Notes under the pieces: model-generated | What the model was told of the DNA's origin: nothing | The model's database searches: none | Seen by the model: only the letters and a program-made list of their open reading frames with translations | Source of the DNA: CAIVPM01 sp964615145 | Lineage (GTDB): Bacteria; Bacteroidota; Bacteroidia; Chitinophagales; Chitinophagaceae | Direction: 5' to 3' | DNA: 64,000 nucleotides | Assembly: GCA_964615145.1 (NCBI GenBank) | Contig: CAZTOP010000006.1 | Span: 30,321-94,320, forward strand | In this document: piece by piece, positions 35,954 to 44,946 of the stretch | Numbering within the stretch: the first letter of the stretch is position 1 | How the letters are laid out: each line of letters begins with the position of its first letter | Made by a program: the position numbers and the translations under genes

Positions 35954-36376
35954 ATGTACAAGAAAAAAATAGTTGCCGCTGGCGGGGTAGTTGTAAATGA
36001 AAAAAAACAAATACTTTTTATTTATAGAAGAAGTCATTGGGATTTACCCAAAGGTAAGCTTGATGAAGATGAATCTATTGAAGCATGTGCAGTTAGGGAA
36101 GTTAAAGAAGAAACAGGATTAAAGAATGTGGCAATAAAAAAATTCTTAGGCACTACAAGTCACGAGTATTACGACAAATGGTTAAAAGAAGATGTATTAA
36201 AAGAAACTTGGTGGTATCAAATGGATGGATTAAGTACTGATAAATTAATACCTCAAACATCGGAAGATATTGAACAAATTATTTGGGCAGATGATATTAT
36301 ATTGGATAAATGCTTATTAACTACATACCCATCTATATTAGAAATAATAACTGTTTATGAGAAGCAGATGAAATGA
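35954..36376 (+). CDS. NUDIX hydrolase
   Basis: A 140-residue NUDIX protein. The Nudix box is complete: GKLDEDESIEACAVREVKEE then TGL, matching G-x5-E-x7-REUxEExGU, which binds Mg2+ and positions water to cleave a nucleoside diphosphate linked to another group. I chose the ATG at 35954 (MYKKKIVAAGGVVV) because the Nudix fold normally starts just before AAGGVV; an upstream TTG at 35918 would add 12 residues. The WDLPKGKLDEDE context resembles Ap4A or dNTP-type hydrolases, but the substrate cannot be assigned. It is divergent from pyrE and convergent with the sugar transferase gene. It has no signal peptide and is likely cytoplasmic. Confidence 0.93.
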   Translation: MYKKKIVAAGGVVVNEKKQILFIYRRSHWDLPKGKLDEDESIEACAVREVKEETGLKNVAIKKFLGTTSHEYYDKWLKEDVLKETWWYQMDGLSTDKLIPQTSEDIEQIIWADDIILDKCLLTTYPSILEIITVYEKQMK

Positions 36377-36396
36377 CATGAATGATAAAAAAGGGA

Positions 36397-37032
36397 TTAT
36401 AAACTTTCCATTTTTTTTACCACACCTACAGTTTTTGCTAAAATTTGAACATCCAACTTTAAGGAATGATTATTTATGTAGAATAAATCGTATTCTAATT
36501 TCTCTAAATTTTCTTCGGGTGTAGCCATTGGTTTATTAACTTGTGCCCACCCTGTTATTCCAGGCTTTACCAAATGTCTATATTGATATGAGTTATTTTC
36601 TTTAGAGTAGTATTCGACAATATCAATCCTCTCAGGCCTTGGACCAATTAAACTCATATCGCCTTTTAAAACATTCAAAAGTTGTGGCAGTTCATCAATT
36701 TTTGTTTTGCGTAAAACTTGACCAACTTTTGTAATTCTTGCATCTCCTTTTACTGTATGGTCTAAATAACCATTTTTACTGTGAACCATTGTTCTAATCT
36801 TGAAAATTGTAAAAGGCTTACCCAGCAACCCTACTCTTTTTTGCTTAAAAAGTACGGGACCTTTTGTTGTAAAAGCCATTGCAAGACAACCAAAAATAAT
36901 TAAGGGTATCGCAAATGGAAGAGCTAAAATACTAATAACTACATCCATTATTCTTTTGGCTACTAAATGTGAAGATGGAATTTCCTTAATCTCTACTCCC
37001 CTACTATGATTTTGTGCTACAGCTACAAGCAT
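36397..37032 (-). CDS. Undecaprenyl-phosphate sugar-1-phosphate transferase (bacterial sugar transferase)
   Basis: A 211-residue member of the WcaJ/PglC family, which moves a sugar 1-phosphate from a nucleotide sugar onto a lipid phosphate carrier at the inner membrane to begin a surface glycan. Motifs are clear: the VAKRIMDVVISILALPFAIP re-entrant membrane helix near residues 24-43, GPVLFKQKRVGLLGKPF, FKIRTM, the catalytic-site KIDELPQLLNVLKGDMSLIG with its Asp-Glu pair, GPRPE, and KPGITGWAQVN near the end. The protein is the short, monotopic form without the extra N-terminal membrane domains of WcaJ. It is a single gene here; a GT operon lies 6 kb away on the same strand. The specific sugar is unknown. 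Confidence 0.94.
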   Translation of the reverse strand: MLVAVAQNHSRGVEIKEIPSSHLVAKRIMDVVISILALPFAIPLIIFGCLAMAFTTKGPVLFKQKRVGLLGKPFTIFKIRTMVHSKNGYLDHTVKGDARITKVGQVLRKTKIDELPQLLNVLKGDMSLIGPRPERIDIVEYYSKENNSYQYRHLVKPGITGWAQVNKPMATPEENLEKLEYDLFYINNHSLKLDVQILAKTVGVVKKMESL

Positions 37033-37242
37033 ATTAAAGTTATCTTTTATGGTACTAGAATGACAAAATAAGTGCTTTTAAGTATAACAAACAAAGATAT
37101 TGATAATATATAGTTTGTGAACTTTGGCAATATTTGTTTTTTGTAGAATTATACCAATATAGATGAGTTTTAAGTTTGTTTGAAAAAATAAATTCTTTAA
37201 CAGATTTTTAACAAATGTAGTTTACAATTCTGTTATATCAAA

Positions 37243-39693
37243 TTATTTTTCGATAATAAATTTCTTATTGTCGTAATCAGTATGAAAATAATAAATACCA
37301 GCAGGCAAATCGCTAATGTTTATTAATTGAATTCCTTGTTTTAGTATTAACAATTTTACAATAATACCATGAGCATTTAAAATATACCCATTTGCATTTT
37401 TCAATCCCCCAATATTATTATCAACCCTTATATAATCCCTTGCAGGGTTGGGCGAAATACTAATTGAATTATACTTAACAACACTAACCTTAATTATGTT
37501 GCTGTAGTACCATTTGCCATCTTTATCAACTATTTTAAGCCTTAAAAAAATGTTTTTTGTATCATTTTCCAGCAAGAATGAATATGGGTTATTTCCATTA
37601 CCTTTTGCGGCAACTTCAGCTATTGAAAAAAAGATATTTCCATCAAAACTTTTTTCGATAACAAAGTGTGAGGTATTAATTTCATCTTCAGTTTTCCAAC
37701 TAGTTAATAGCTGATTTGTAGATTCTAATTTTGCACTAAAACTCACTAATTTCAAAGGCAAAGGATTGGTAATTGTAGTAGTAGCAACATTAGTTACAAT
37801 TCCTTTATTGTAATCAAAATAAATGTATGCTTTGTTTGGAATAATAGTCCCAACAGTTACACTTTCATCTGCTAAAATTTGAAATCTTACAAAACCATTG
37901 CTACCATTTTTGTTGGTGCCACTGTCGGGTAAATTAATATTAATAAATTCAAAATAAAGCACCCCATTTCTTAACCCACTTTTACAAGGATGAGATGATG
38001 ATAAAAATTGGTAATTGCTTGCTTGTAAAAATGCACTTAGCGTGTCTGAAATAACCACACTAAAAGCAGTATCTGTTCCTGTATTCTGAAATCTTATGAT
38101 ATAATTTATATATTTTTTACTTGTAACTTCTTGGAGAGATAAAGTTTGGGTGGCAAATTTATCGTTAGGGTCAAAACTCCCACGAATGGTGGTTTTAACT
38201 GTATCTGCTGCACTTGAACTTACTGCATTTGCACTAGCAACACATAGCAAACTTGAGCCCAAAACTGCTGTAGTTTTAACTTTAAAATAAATCATAAAAC
38301 TACCAGTTTCACCAGCAACAAAATTTGACAATGTTACTGATAAATTACTGCCATTATTAACCAAAGCACTGTTAGAACTGGAATCAAAAATTAATAAATT
38401 AGTGTCATAATTAAAATTGATAGTTGGAGATAAAACTGTAGTTCCTACATTTTCAAAATCTACTTTATAAGCAAAATTAAAACCTGGACGAGCAGCATTA
38501 TTAATGGCTGTAGCAACAATTGAAATTGAATCTTTAATTGCGTTGTGCTTTAATGCAAATGTGTCAAAAATTATAGTGTCGTAAGTATTGAAATTATGTG
38601 TATAGCTTGATGGAAATGCATTGTAAAAGGAAGGCGTTGAAGGTGTAATTATGTAAGTTCCTAAACTATCAACATATAATTCGGCATTACCAAATTTATC
38701 TGATAAAGCATAATTACTATTTGATAAACTCAGTTTCAAATTAGCTTTAGGAAATTCATTAGAATCAAACTTTCCATTATTGTTATTATCTACAAAAGCA
38801 AAAACGCTTGCAAGTTTATTTTGATGACAATTGTTTTTATTGTTTGTAGGATTACAAATTCCAACTGGTGGTTTTGTAATATATCCTATGTATGAGTTAA
38901 TATAAACACAACTATCAGGAAAATTAGGTAAGCATATAATTGATGATCCGTAAGTAGCATATAAATAATTTAGTTTCTTGGGCACTTTAGAGATACAAAG
39001 TGGAAAATTGCTATATACAGTTAATCCTTTTAGAGTTTCAGGCAGTTTATCAATAAATGAAAAACTATTGCCACTGCACGATAAATTAATCAAATATTTA
39101 GGCAAAGTTGGAAAAACTGTAAACATATTGTAACTAAAATCTAAATCAATCAAACTATCATTTAAAGCTGGCAATACTGATAATTTATTATAAGAAAAAT
39201 ATAATTTTTTGAGTTTTGGGGGAAGGTTTGTTAGGTTAGTAAAATTATTATTATTGATATTTAGTTCTGTAAGGCTAGATGGCAATGTTGGTAAACTATC
39301 TAAATTATTCCTTGAACAATCCAGTAAACTTAGGTTATTAGGAAGCAAGGGGAGTTTGGTTAAATTATTATTAAAGCAAAATAGTTTAATAGTAGATTCG
39401 GGCAACTTTGGAATTATTTGTAGAAATGGGTTGCTTAAAATTTTAAATTCAGCAGCATTTGAAAAATATTGCAAGCCTTCTAAATTAACAATATTTGTCC
39501 CCCCTATCCAAACAGATGTTTCTGATAAAATTCCATTACAAGTTGTGTCCATTCTACCTAAAGTATCAAAACAACTTGGATATTTATTAATCAAAAATGC
39601 TCGGAAATTATTATCAGGAATATTTACATATTGTGCTGTTGCTGCATTTGCAAAAAAAATCAACACAATAAAAAAATAAAATATTTTTTTCAT
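37243..39693 (-). CDS. Secreted leucine-rich repeat protein with T9SS type A sorting domain
   Basis: An 816-residue secreted protein. I chose the ATG at 39693 (MKKIFYFFIVLIFFANAATA), which begins a clean signal peptide; an in-frame ATG at 39732 adds 13 residues. Residues about 60-260 contain leucine-rich repeats of 19-22 residues in the LP..L..L....N.L..LP style. A SdrD-like B domain follows (VFAFVDNNNNGKFDSNEFPKANL). Residues 390-480 are DUF11-like, and 490-620 (GSFDPNDKFATQ to YIYFDYNKGIVTN) match the conserved domain found before sorting signals in many Bacteroidota cargo proteins. The last 75 residues (ISISPNPARDYIRV to NKKFIIEK) form a type A T9SS sorting domain. It is probably anchored on the cell surface and binds proteins or other cells. 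The ligand is unknown. Confidence 0.9.
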   Translation of the reverse strand: MKKIFYFFIVLIFFANAATAQYVNIPDNNFRAFLINKYPSCFDTLGRMDTTCNGILSETSVWIGGTNIVNLEGLQYFSNAAEFKILSNPFLQIIPKLPESTIKLFCFNNNLTKLPLLPNNLSLLDCSRNNLDSLPTLPSSLTELNINNNNFTNLTNLPPKLKKLYFSYNKLSVLPALNDSLIDLDFSYNMFTVFPTLPKYLINLSCSGNSFSFIDKLPETLKGLTVYSNFPLCISKVPKKLNYLYATYGSSIICLPNFPDSCVYINSYIGYITKPPVGICNPTNNKNNCHQNKLASVFAFVDNNNNGKFDSNEFPKANLKLSLSNSNYALSDKFGNAELYVDSLGTYIITPSTPSFYNAFPSSYTHNFNTYDTIIFDTFALKHNAIKDSISIVATAINNAARPGFNFAYKVDFENVGTTVLSPTINFNYDTNLLIFDSSSNSALVNNGSNLSVTLSNFVAGETGSFMIYFKVKTTAVLGSSLLCVASANAVSSSAADTVKTTIRGSFDPNDKFATQTLSLQEVTSKKYINYIIRFQNTGTDTAFSVVISDTLSAFLQASNYQFLSSSHPCKSGLRNGVLYFEFININLPDSGTNKNGSNGFVRFQILADESVTVGTIIPNKAYIYFDYNKGIVTNVATTTITNPLPLKLVSFSAKLESTNQLLTSWKTEDEINTSHFVIEKSFDGNIFFSIAEVAAKGNGNNPYSFLLENDTKNIFLRLKIVDKDGKWYYSNIIKVSVVKYNSISISPNPARDYIRVDNNIGGLKNANGYILNAHGIIVKLLILKQGIQLINISDLPAGIYYFHTDYDNKKFIIEK

Positions 39694-39826
39694 AAACCCA
39701 AGATTGGCAGTTAAGTACTTATAAAACTGCAACTAAAGTAATCAATTAAACCAAAACTCCATATTATTATTTTCTAGTTTGCTATTTTTTACAAACAATT
39801 ACTTTTACTGCCAACATAAAATTATT

Positions 39827-40909
39827 ATGCAAACTTTTTCATATTCACAATTATATACTTTTTGCAATAATATTTTTTTAAAAATAGGTTGTAATACAAC
39901 AGATGCAATTACTGCAACAAAAGTATTATTGTCTGCCGATTTGCGTGGAATTGATAGCCACGGAATTGCTAGATTAAATGGTTATGTAAGACTTTGGGAA
40001 GCCAAAAGAGTAAACACCTCTCCTATTTTAAAAATTATACATCAAACACCTTCAACAGCTGTGGTTGATGCAGATGCTGCTTTGGGTTTAATTGCCGCTC
40101 CTTATGCAATGCAAATTGCCATCAATAAAGCAAAAAATGCTGGAACAGGTTGGGTTTGTGTAAACAATAGCAATCATTTTGGTATTGCTGGTTTTCACGC
40201 AATGATGGCTTTGGAAAATGATATGATTGGTTTTGCTATGACAAATGCTAGTGCTTTAGTTGCACCCACGTTTGGCAAGGAAAAAATGTTAGGTACAAAT
40301 CCTATTGCTGTTGCCATTCCAGCATACAAACAACCTCCTTTTGTTGCAGATTTTGCCACTACCACTGCAGCTAATGGCAAGCTTGAAATTTTACAAAGAA
40401 AAAATCAAAATACACCAACTGGTTGGGTGCAAGATGTAGATGGAAACTCATCGACCAACGCTAATATTTTAAAAGAAAATGGAGCATTATTACCACTTGG
40501 CAGCGATAGAGAACATAGCAGCCACAAAGGTTATGCTTTAGGAAGCATTGTTGATATATTAACTGGTGTACTCAGTGGTGCAAGTTTTGGACCTTGGGCA
40601 CCACCTTTTCCAGCATATATAACAATGCCTGAAAATATGCCTGGCAAAGGATTAGGCCATTTTTTAGGGGCTATGAGAATTGATGCTTTTCAAGAAGCAG
40701 CACAATTCAAAAACAAAATGGATGTATGGATTGAAAGATTTAGAAATACAACTCCAATTAACCCAGAAAATAAAGTAATAATTCCCGGAGATCCTGAAAG
40801 AGAAATGGAAGTTGAAAGAATGAAAAATGGCATTCCACTTCTAGATTCAGTTGTAAGTGATTTAAAAATTTTAGCTAAAAAATTTGAAATTGATGGCTTA
40901 CAGATTTGA
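39827..40909 (+). CDS. Ldh-family (malate/L-lactate dehydrogenase type) NAD(P)-dependent oxidoreductase
   Basis: A 360-residue member of the Ldh_2 family, which includes malate, L-sulfolactate, ureidoglycolate and 2,3-diketogulonate dehydrogenases and uses a non-Rossmann NAD(P) fold. Motifs include ADLRGIDSHGIARLNGYV near residue 35-52 with the catalytic His, NSNHFGIAGFHA, the MLGTNPIAVAIPA block, FATTTAANGKLE, and the C-terminal HKGYALGSIVDILTGVLSGA. I chose the ATG at 39827 (MQTFSYSQLYTFC), which fits the family start; a TTG at 39779 would add 16 residues. The enzyme is cytoplasmic. The gene is divergent from the LRR gene and ends 46 bases before a convergent gene. The family has varied substrates and context gives no clue, so I do not name one. 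Confidence 0.9.
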   Translation: MQTFSYSQLYTFCNNIFLKIGCNTTDAITATKVLLSADLRGIDSHGIARLNGYVRLWEAKRVNTSPILKIIHQTPSTAVVDADAALGLIAAPYAMQIAINKAKNAGTGWVCVNNSNHFGIAGFHAMMALENDMIGFAMTNASALVAPTFGKEKMLGTNPIAVAIPAYKQPPFVADFATTTAANGKLEILQRKNQNTPTGWVQDVDGNSSTNANILKENGALLPLGSDREHSSHKGYALGSIVDILTGVLSGASFGPWAPPFPAYITMPENMPGKGLGHFLGAMRIDAFQEAAQFKNKMDVWIERFRNTTPINPENKVIIPGDPEREMEVERMKNGIPLLDSVVSDLKILAKKFEIDGLQI

Positions 40910-40955
40910 CAACTTTTTAAAAATTGTCGAATCAAAAAAAACTATTAATCATTCA

Positions 40956-41501
40956 CTAGTCGTCCTTACTACTTTTATCTCCAACAAAATAATCTTCTTT
41001 ATACCTGAATAGAACATTGAAAGTGGTTAATGAACCGTAACATCGCGTGATGTATTGTTGAATGTTTACTTTTTCTTCATCTGTAAGTTTTTTGTGACTG
41101 TTTATGTTTTGTTCAAGCACTCTTAATCTATCTCTCAACATTACAATTTTGTGAAAAAAGTCTTCAATGGGAATTTCTTTTGGCTTTAATGTTTTATCGA
41201 AAGGTTGAAGTAGCATTATTCCTTTTTGCCATTTTTCACCCAAATAAATTGTTTCTTGCAAGCCACCCCACATTTTTAAAATCTTTAATAAAGACTTTTC
41301 AACTTCATCTGTTGTTTCAATTTCAGTTGATACATTTTCAGGTATAATTTCATCTAACTTATTATCAGTTTTATCTATTTCTTTAATGCCGTGATGAATA
41401 AAAGAAATCATATATGTAGCATACTTTACAGCAACAATAACACCCGGTCCATATTGTTGATGCTGTAGTCTAGTTCCAACTCCTAATAATGTTTGATCCA
41501 T
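40956..41501 (-). CDS. Conserved hypothetical protein, 181 residues, last gene of the glycan operon
   Basis: A 181-residue cytoplasmic protein with no signal peptide or membrane segment. The N-terminal 45 residues (LLGVGTRLQHQQYGPGVIVAV) look like a small beta-barrel, resembling the CarD/UvrD-tail type of Tudor or SH3-like fold with the pattern G.R..H..YG.G.V. The middle has WGGLQETIYLGEKWQKGIML, and the C-terminus is helical and charged (MLRDRLRVLEQNINSHKKLT). The gene follows the DUF4954 gene by six bases and probably depends on the same transcript. I do not recognise a characterised family. The barrel suggests nucleic acid or protein binding, as an inference only. Confidence 0.8.
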   Translation of the reverse strand: MDQTLLGVGTRLQHQQYGPGVIVAVKYATYMISFIHHGIKEIDKTDNKLDEIIPENVSTEIETTDEVEKSLLKILKMWGGLQETIYLGEKWQKGIMLLQPFDKTLKPKEIPIEDFFHKIVMLRDRLRVLEQNINSHKKLTDEEKVNIQQYITRCYGSLTTFNVLFRYKEDYFVGDKSSKDD

Positions 41502-41507
41502 TTCTAT

Positions 41508-43736
41508 TTATTTTAAATTGAATATTTTTTTTATATCATTTACAGTTTTAGCAAAAACCTTTTGCTCTCTTTTTTGATCGTTGATAAATGAATTGTCTTT
41601 AATATCACCCAAAACGCTGATCATTTCTTGCTCATTTTCATAAACCATTTTTCTAAAACTACTCGTATAATCTTTTGCTCTTGACGTTTCAATATTTTTT
41701 GTGATAAAACTTTTAGTTTTCAGTGCTTCGTTCAATAATAAGTTTAGTAAAGCATCATCCATTTTTTTTGATTTGTTAGCAAGTAATACACAAGCTAATG
41801 AGTGTTGCAACTTATCTTTTAAATATTTATTGGAAACTGATTTGTAATAAGAATGCACATCGTTCCAATTTTTTATTTTAGATGACTTTATTCTTAGTTT
41901 TAATCTCTCTAGGTCTTCTTTTAACATCAGTTGCCCGCCTACATTTATCCAATAAATTTTTTTTGCTGGCGATGGTAATATTTTCAAAAATTGCTCCAAG
42001 CTGTTAACATTATTCTGCTTTATAAAATCTATTATTTGTGTAGCTGCATAATAATTGATGAGTTGTTTAAATAAGTAGTATGCTTCTCCTACTTTAACTA
42101 ACATTACTTTTCTTTTTGAATTTTCAAATACACCGCCATCAACTTCAATTTCATTGTATTGTTTTGAATTTATATTTAGCAATTTTGAGCCTTCGGCAAT
42201 ACATTCATCTTTAGAAACAAAATTTTGTGCTTTTTTGTTAAAAGAGTACTTGCCTACTAATTCCTCTATTAAAGTTAAAGAACTAACAATTTCATTAATG
42301 GTATCTGGAGCCAAGAAATTATATTCAATTTCCTGAATTTTTTCAACTCTTTTATCTCTATCAATATATTTCCAAGCGTTTCTAGCTAAGGCATACATAT
42401 TATACATTAACCAATAAGCAGGCATAATTACAAGCTTATCATTGCTTACATCATTTGAAACTAATGAAAATGGAATTGAAATATTAAGTTCGTTTGAATA
42501 ATCGCCTTTTGCTAAAATGGTATAACTTGAAAAGATTGAATTATGTTTTATACTTACACACAATCCTGGCCAAAAGCCGCGTCCAGCAACAATTTCACCA
42601 TCTGCTCCACGAGAATTATGATTGCTTCCTAATGTTGCACCTGCAGCTAAATTACTTTGTCCATAAACCATTGCAGCACATAAAAAAGAATTATTGTGAT
42701 GTTGCTCGTGAGAAGAAAAAATGAGAGCATTTAATACTTCGCAACAGGATATTGTAGAGTTATATCCTAAAAAAGAATTAATAAGTCTTGCACCATATTT
42801 TAATTGTGAATGAGAAGATGTTATAAACCTTACTGCCTTTACCCCATAAAAAATTCTGCATCCATATCCAACAATTCCATTTACTAATTCACAACCCTCT
42901 CCTATTTGTGTTCTCCCTTCTCCATCGCCAGAGTTAATGGTTAAATTTTTAAGCTTATTTGCCCCTTTTATATAGGCATCATCGCCAATCCAAACGTCTT
43001 TTATACTTGCTGAATTTTTTATGATTGTTCTATTTCCAACTTTGCCATAATAACCTCTTACAGTAGTAAATTGTTTTTCAGTTAAATCTTTCAATTTAGA
43101 TAACAAAGCTTCGTCATCTCTATACTTTGACCACAAAAAAGCATCTCCAGGCTGCATGCCATTAAAAGGTAAAATTTTTCTTCCCGCATTTTCATTACAT
43201 AATTCAAGCCACACTCTACTACTTTCTTCTTCGCCTTGTTTAACAACACCATTTCCAAATTTAGCTTTACTACTTGTAACCATTTCATTGATGTTGATTA
43301 AAATAACCTCGTCGCCAATAATAAAATGAGATAAATAATTAACATTATCAACAACGACATTATCACCAAAATCGCAACTAATAATATTTGAATTGTACAA
43401 TCCAACAGGAGTTGTTAAATCACTAAAGGATAAACAAATTGGTTCTAGCTTTCCTATTCGAATTAGACCATTGAATTTGCAGTTTTTTACGAGCTCAGGA
43501 TTGAATGCATCACTCACTAAAATTTTTGTCCAATCATCGCTTGTATTGTTATTTCTAACTAGAACCTCTATTTCGTAAGCTGAAAGCTGCCTGTAGGTTC
43601 TGCCACTTTTTTCCTGCATATTTCGCAGGTAGTATTCATCTTTTCCTTTAGGCAAAAATTCATCTTTTATAAAATCGTACCCAAGGCGAGATATTGCAGA
43701 CTTATATATAATATTTTTTGTGGCTTTACTAGACAT
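41508..43736 (-). CDS. DUF4954 family protein with left-handed beta-helix region
   Basis: A 742-residue protein of the Bacteroidota-specific DUF4954 family. The N-terminus (YYLRNMQEKSGRTYRQLSAYEIEVLVRNNN) and following SDAFNPELVKNCKFNGLIRIGKLE are typical. Residues about 95-430 contain hexapeptide-like, left-handed beta-helix sequence (NSNIISCDFGDNVVV, VWIGDDAYIKGANKLKN, IGEGCELVNGIVGYGCRIF, GRGFWPGLCVSIKHNSIFSS), as in acyl- and nucleotidyltransferases. The C-terminal 300 residues are mainly helical. There is no signal peptide. Left-handed helices of this type occur in sugar-nucleotide acetyltransferases and pyrophosphorylases, so a sugar-modifying or scaffold role is possible given the two adjacent glycosyltransferases. 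The family has no established function that I know of. It overlaps neither neighbour, with six and eleven base gaps. Confidence 0.85.
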   Translation of the reverse strand: MSSKATKNIIYKSAISRLGYDFIKDEFLPKGKDEYYLRNMQEKSGRTYRQLSAYEIEVLVRNNNTSDDWTKILVSDAFNPELVKNCKFNGLIRIGKLEPICLSFSDLTTPVGLYNSNIISCDFGDNVVVDNVNYLSHFIIGDEVILININEMVTSSKAKFGNGVVKQGEEESSRVWLELCNENAGRKILPFNGMQPGDAFLWSKYRDDEALLSKLKDLTEKQFTTVRGYYGKVGNRTIIKNSASIKDVWIGDDAYIKGANKLKNLTINSGDGEGRTQIGEGCELVNGIVGYGCRIFYGVKAVRFITSSHSQLKYGARLINSFLGYNSTISCCEVLNALIFSSHEQHHNNSFLCAAMVYGQSNLAAGATLGSNHNSRGADGEIVAGRGFWPGLCVSIKHNSIFSSYTILAKGDYSNELNISIPFSLVSNDVSNDKLVIMPAYWLMYNMYALARNAWKYIDRDKRVEKIQEIEYNFLAPDTINEIVSSLTLIEELVGKYSFNKKAQNFVSKDECIAEGSKLLNINSKQYNEIEVDGGVFENSKRKVMLVKVGEAYYLFKQLINYYAATQIIDFIKQNNVNSLEQFLKILPSPAKKIYWINVGGQLMLKEDLERLKLRIKSSKIKNWNDVHSYYKSVSNKYLKDKLQHSLACVLLANKSKKMDDALLNLLLNEALKTKSFITKNIETSRAKDYTSSFRKMVYENEQEMISVLGDIKDNSFINDQKREQKVFAKTVNDIKKIFNLK

Positions 43737-43747
43737 AATTTAGTTTT

Positions 43748-44917
43748 CTATTTAACAAAATCGACAATTTTATTTGTCAATATTTTCCAACTATATTTTT
43801 TCTTTTCTTCTTTTAATGATGGTAAAAAGTGGGCTTCGCCAAGGGTATATAGTTCTTTAATTTTTTCAGCAATTGAATTTGGGTTTGGCTCTGCTACCAA
43901 ACCAACTTTCCCATTTGGAACTAAGTCTGGCAAACCACCTACATTGGTTACTAGCATTGGCTTTTCAAAATGATATGCTAATGGAGTAACACCACTTTGT
44001 GTTGCATTTCTATAAGGCTGAATTACAAAATCGGCAGCACATAAATAATACTTTACTTCGCTATCTGCTATGAACTCTGTTCTTAAAATTAATGATTCTT
44101 GAATACCAAGACTTTCTATTAAATCATCATATAGTTTTCTATCTTCATAAAACTCTCCAGCAATTAACAGCTTAATATCGTTTCTGGCTTCTGTTCCATT
44201 TTTCTCTACTTTAAAATTAGTAGTTTGTACTTTGGACTTCAGAACATTCATTGCCTCAATTAAGATATCCAAACCTTTATATTTTCTGATAAATCCAAAG
44301 AATAAAATAATGTTTTCATTCTCATTTAATTTCAAATATTCCCTTGCTTTTTGCTTACTGATTATCTCGCCAAAATTATCATACAAGGGATGTTGAATTT
44401 GACTTGCTGGTTTATTTGAAAATTGCTTCAGGTCTTTCAAAACTTTTTGGCTCATTGTTACAAATCCATCAATTGGCTTAATAAAGTACTTTGTAAATAA
44501 TCTATCCCCAATACGCTTTTCGTGGGGTATAATATTATCTGCAATACAAATTATTTTGGTGTAATTGTTACGCTTCACAAATCGCAAAATTGTTCCAAGG
44601 CAAGGACCCATAAATGGTAGCCAATACCTAACAACAATAAATTTTGGTTTTACTTTTTTAAGCTGCCATCCAATTTTTATCCAGTTAAATGGATTGATTG
44701 AATTAACGCAAACATTAATCTTTATATCTGTTGGTGCAGGTTCATTTGAGTATTGTGTAGTACCCGGGAATAGGAAACTGGGATATTGTAATGAATAGGT
44801 GAAAATCGTTGTATCAAAGCCATCAAACTGAAACTGTCTAGCAAGCCTTTCATCAAAAGATGCTAGGCCTCCACGTAATGGATGTGCTGGACCTATAATT
44901 ATTACTTTTTCTTGCAT
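43748..44917 (-). CDS. Glycosyltransferase family 4-type (GT-B) protein
   Basis: A 389-residue GT-B glycosyltransferase. The N-terminal domain starts with EKVIIIGPAHPLRGGLASFD, including the G-G-x-x loop that binds the acceptor side. The C-terminal domain begins near residue 205 with IILFFGFIRKYKGLDILIEA, the retaining-GT motif, and contains LLIAGEFYED, AADFVIQPYRNATQSGVTPL with the E/S-G-V-type nucleotide loop, and PMLVTNVGGLPDLV. It is cytoplasmic or peripheral at the inner membrane. The gene lies between a family 2 glycosyltransferase and the DUF4954 gene, with 29 and 11 base gaps. Together they suggest assembly of a surface polysaccharide or glycolipid. Donor and acceptor are not known. 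Confidence 0.92.
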   Translation of the reverse strand: MQEKVIIIGPAHPLRGGLASFDERLARQFQFDGFDTTIFTYSLQYPSFLFPGTTQYSNEPAPTDIKINVCVNSINPFNWIKIGWQLKKVKPKFIVVRYWLPFMGPCLGTILRFVKRNNYTKIICIADNIIPHEKRIGDRLFTKYFIKPIDGFVTMSQKVLKDLKQFSNKPASQIQHPLYDNFGEIISKQKAREYLKLNENENIILFFGFIRKYKGLDILIEAMNVLKSKVQTTNFKVEKNGTEARNDIKLLIAGEFYEDRKLYDDLIESLGIQESLILRTEFIADSEVKYYLCAADFVIQPYRNATQSGVTPLAYHFEKPMLVTNVGGLPDLVPNGKVGLVAEPNPNSIAEKIKELYTLGEAHFLPSLKEEKKKYSWKILTNKIVDFVK

Positions 44918-44946
44918 TTTAGTTTTTAAGAAATAGCTTGCTATAT

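Noticed and set aside
40908..40928. Inverted repeat overlapping the stop codon of the Ldh-family gene
   Set aside because: The stem is short and mismatched at one pair, with no T-run after it, so it is not supported as a terminator.
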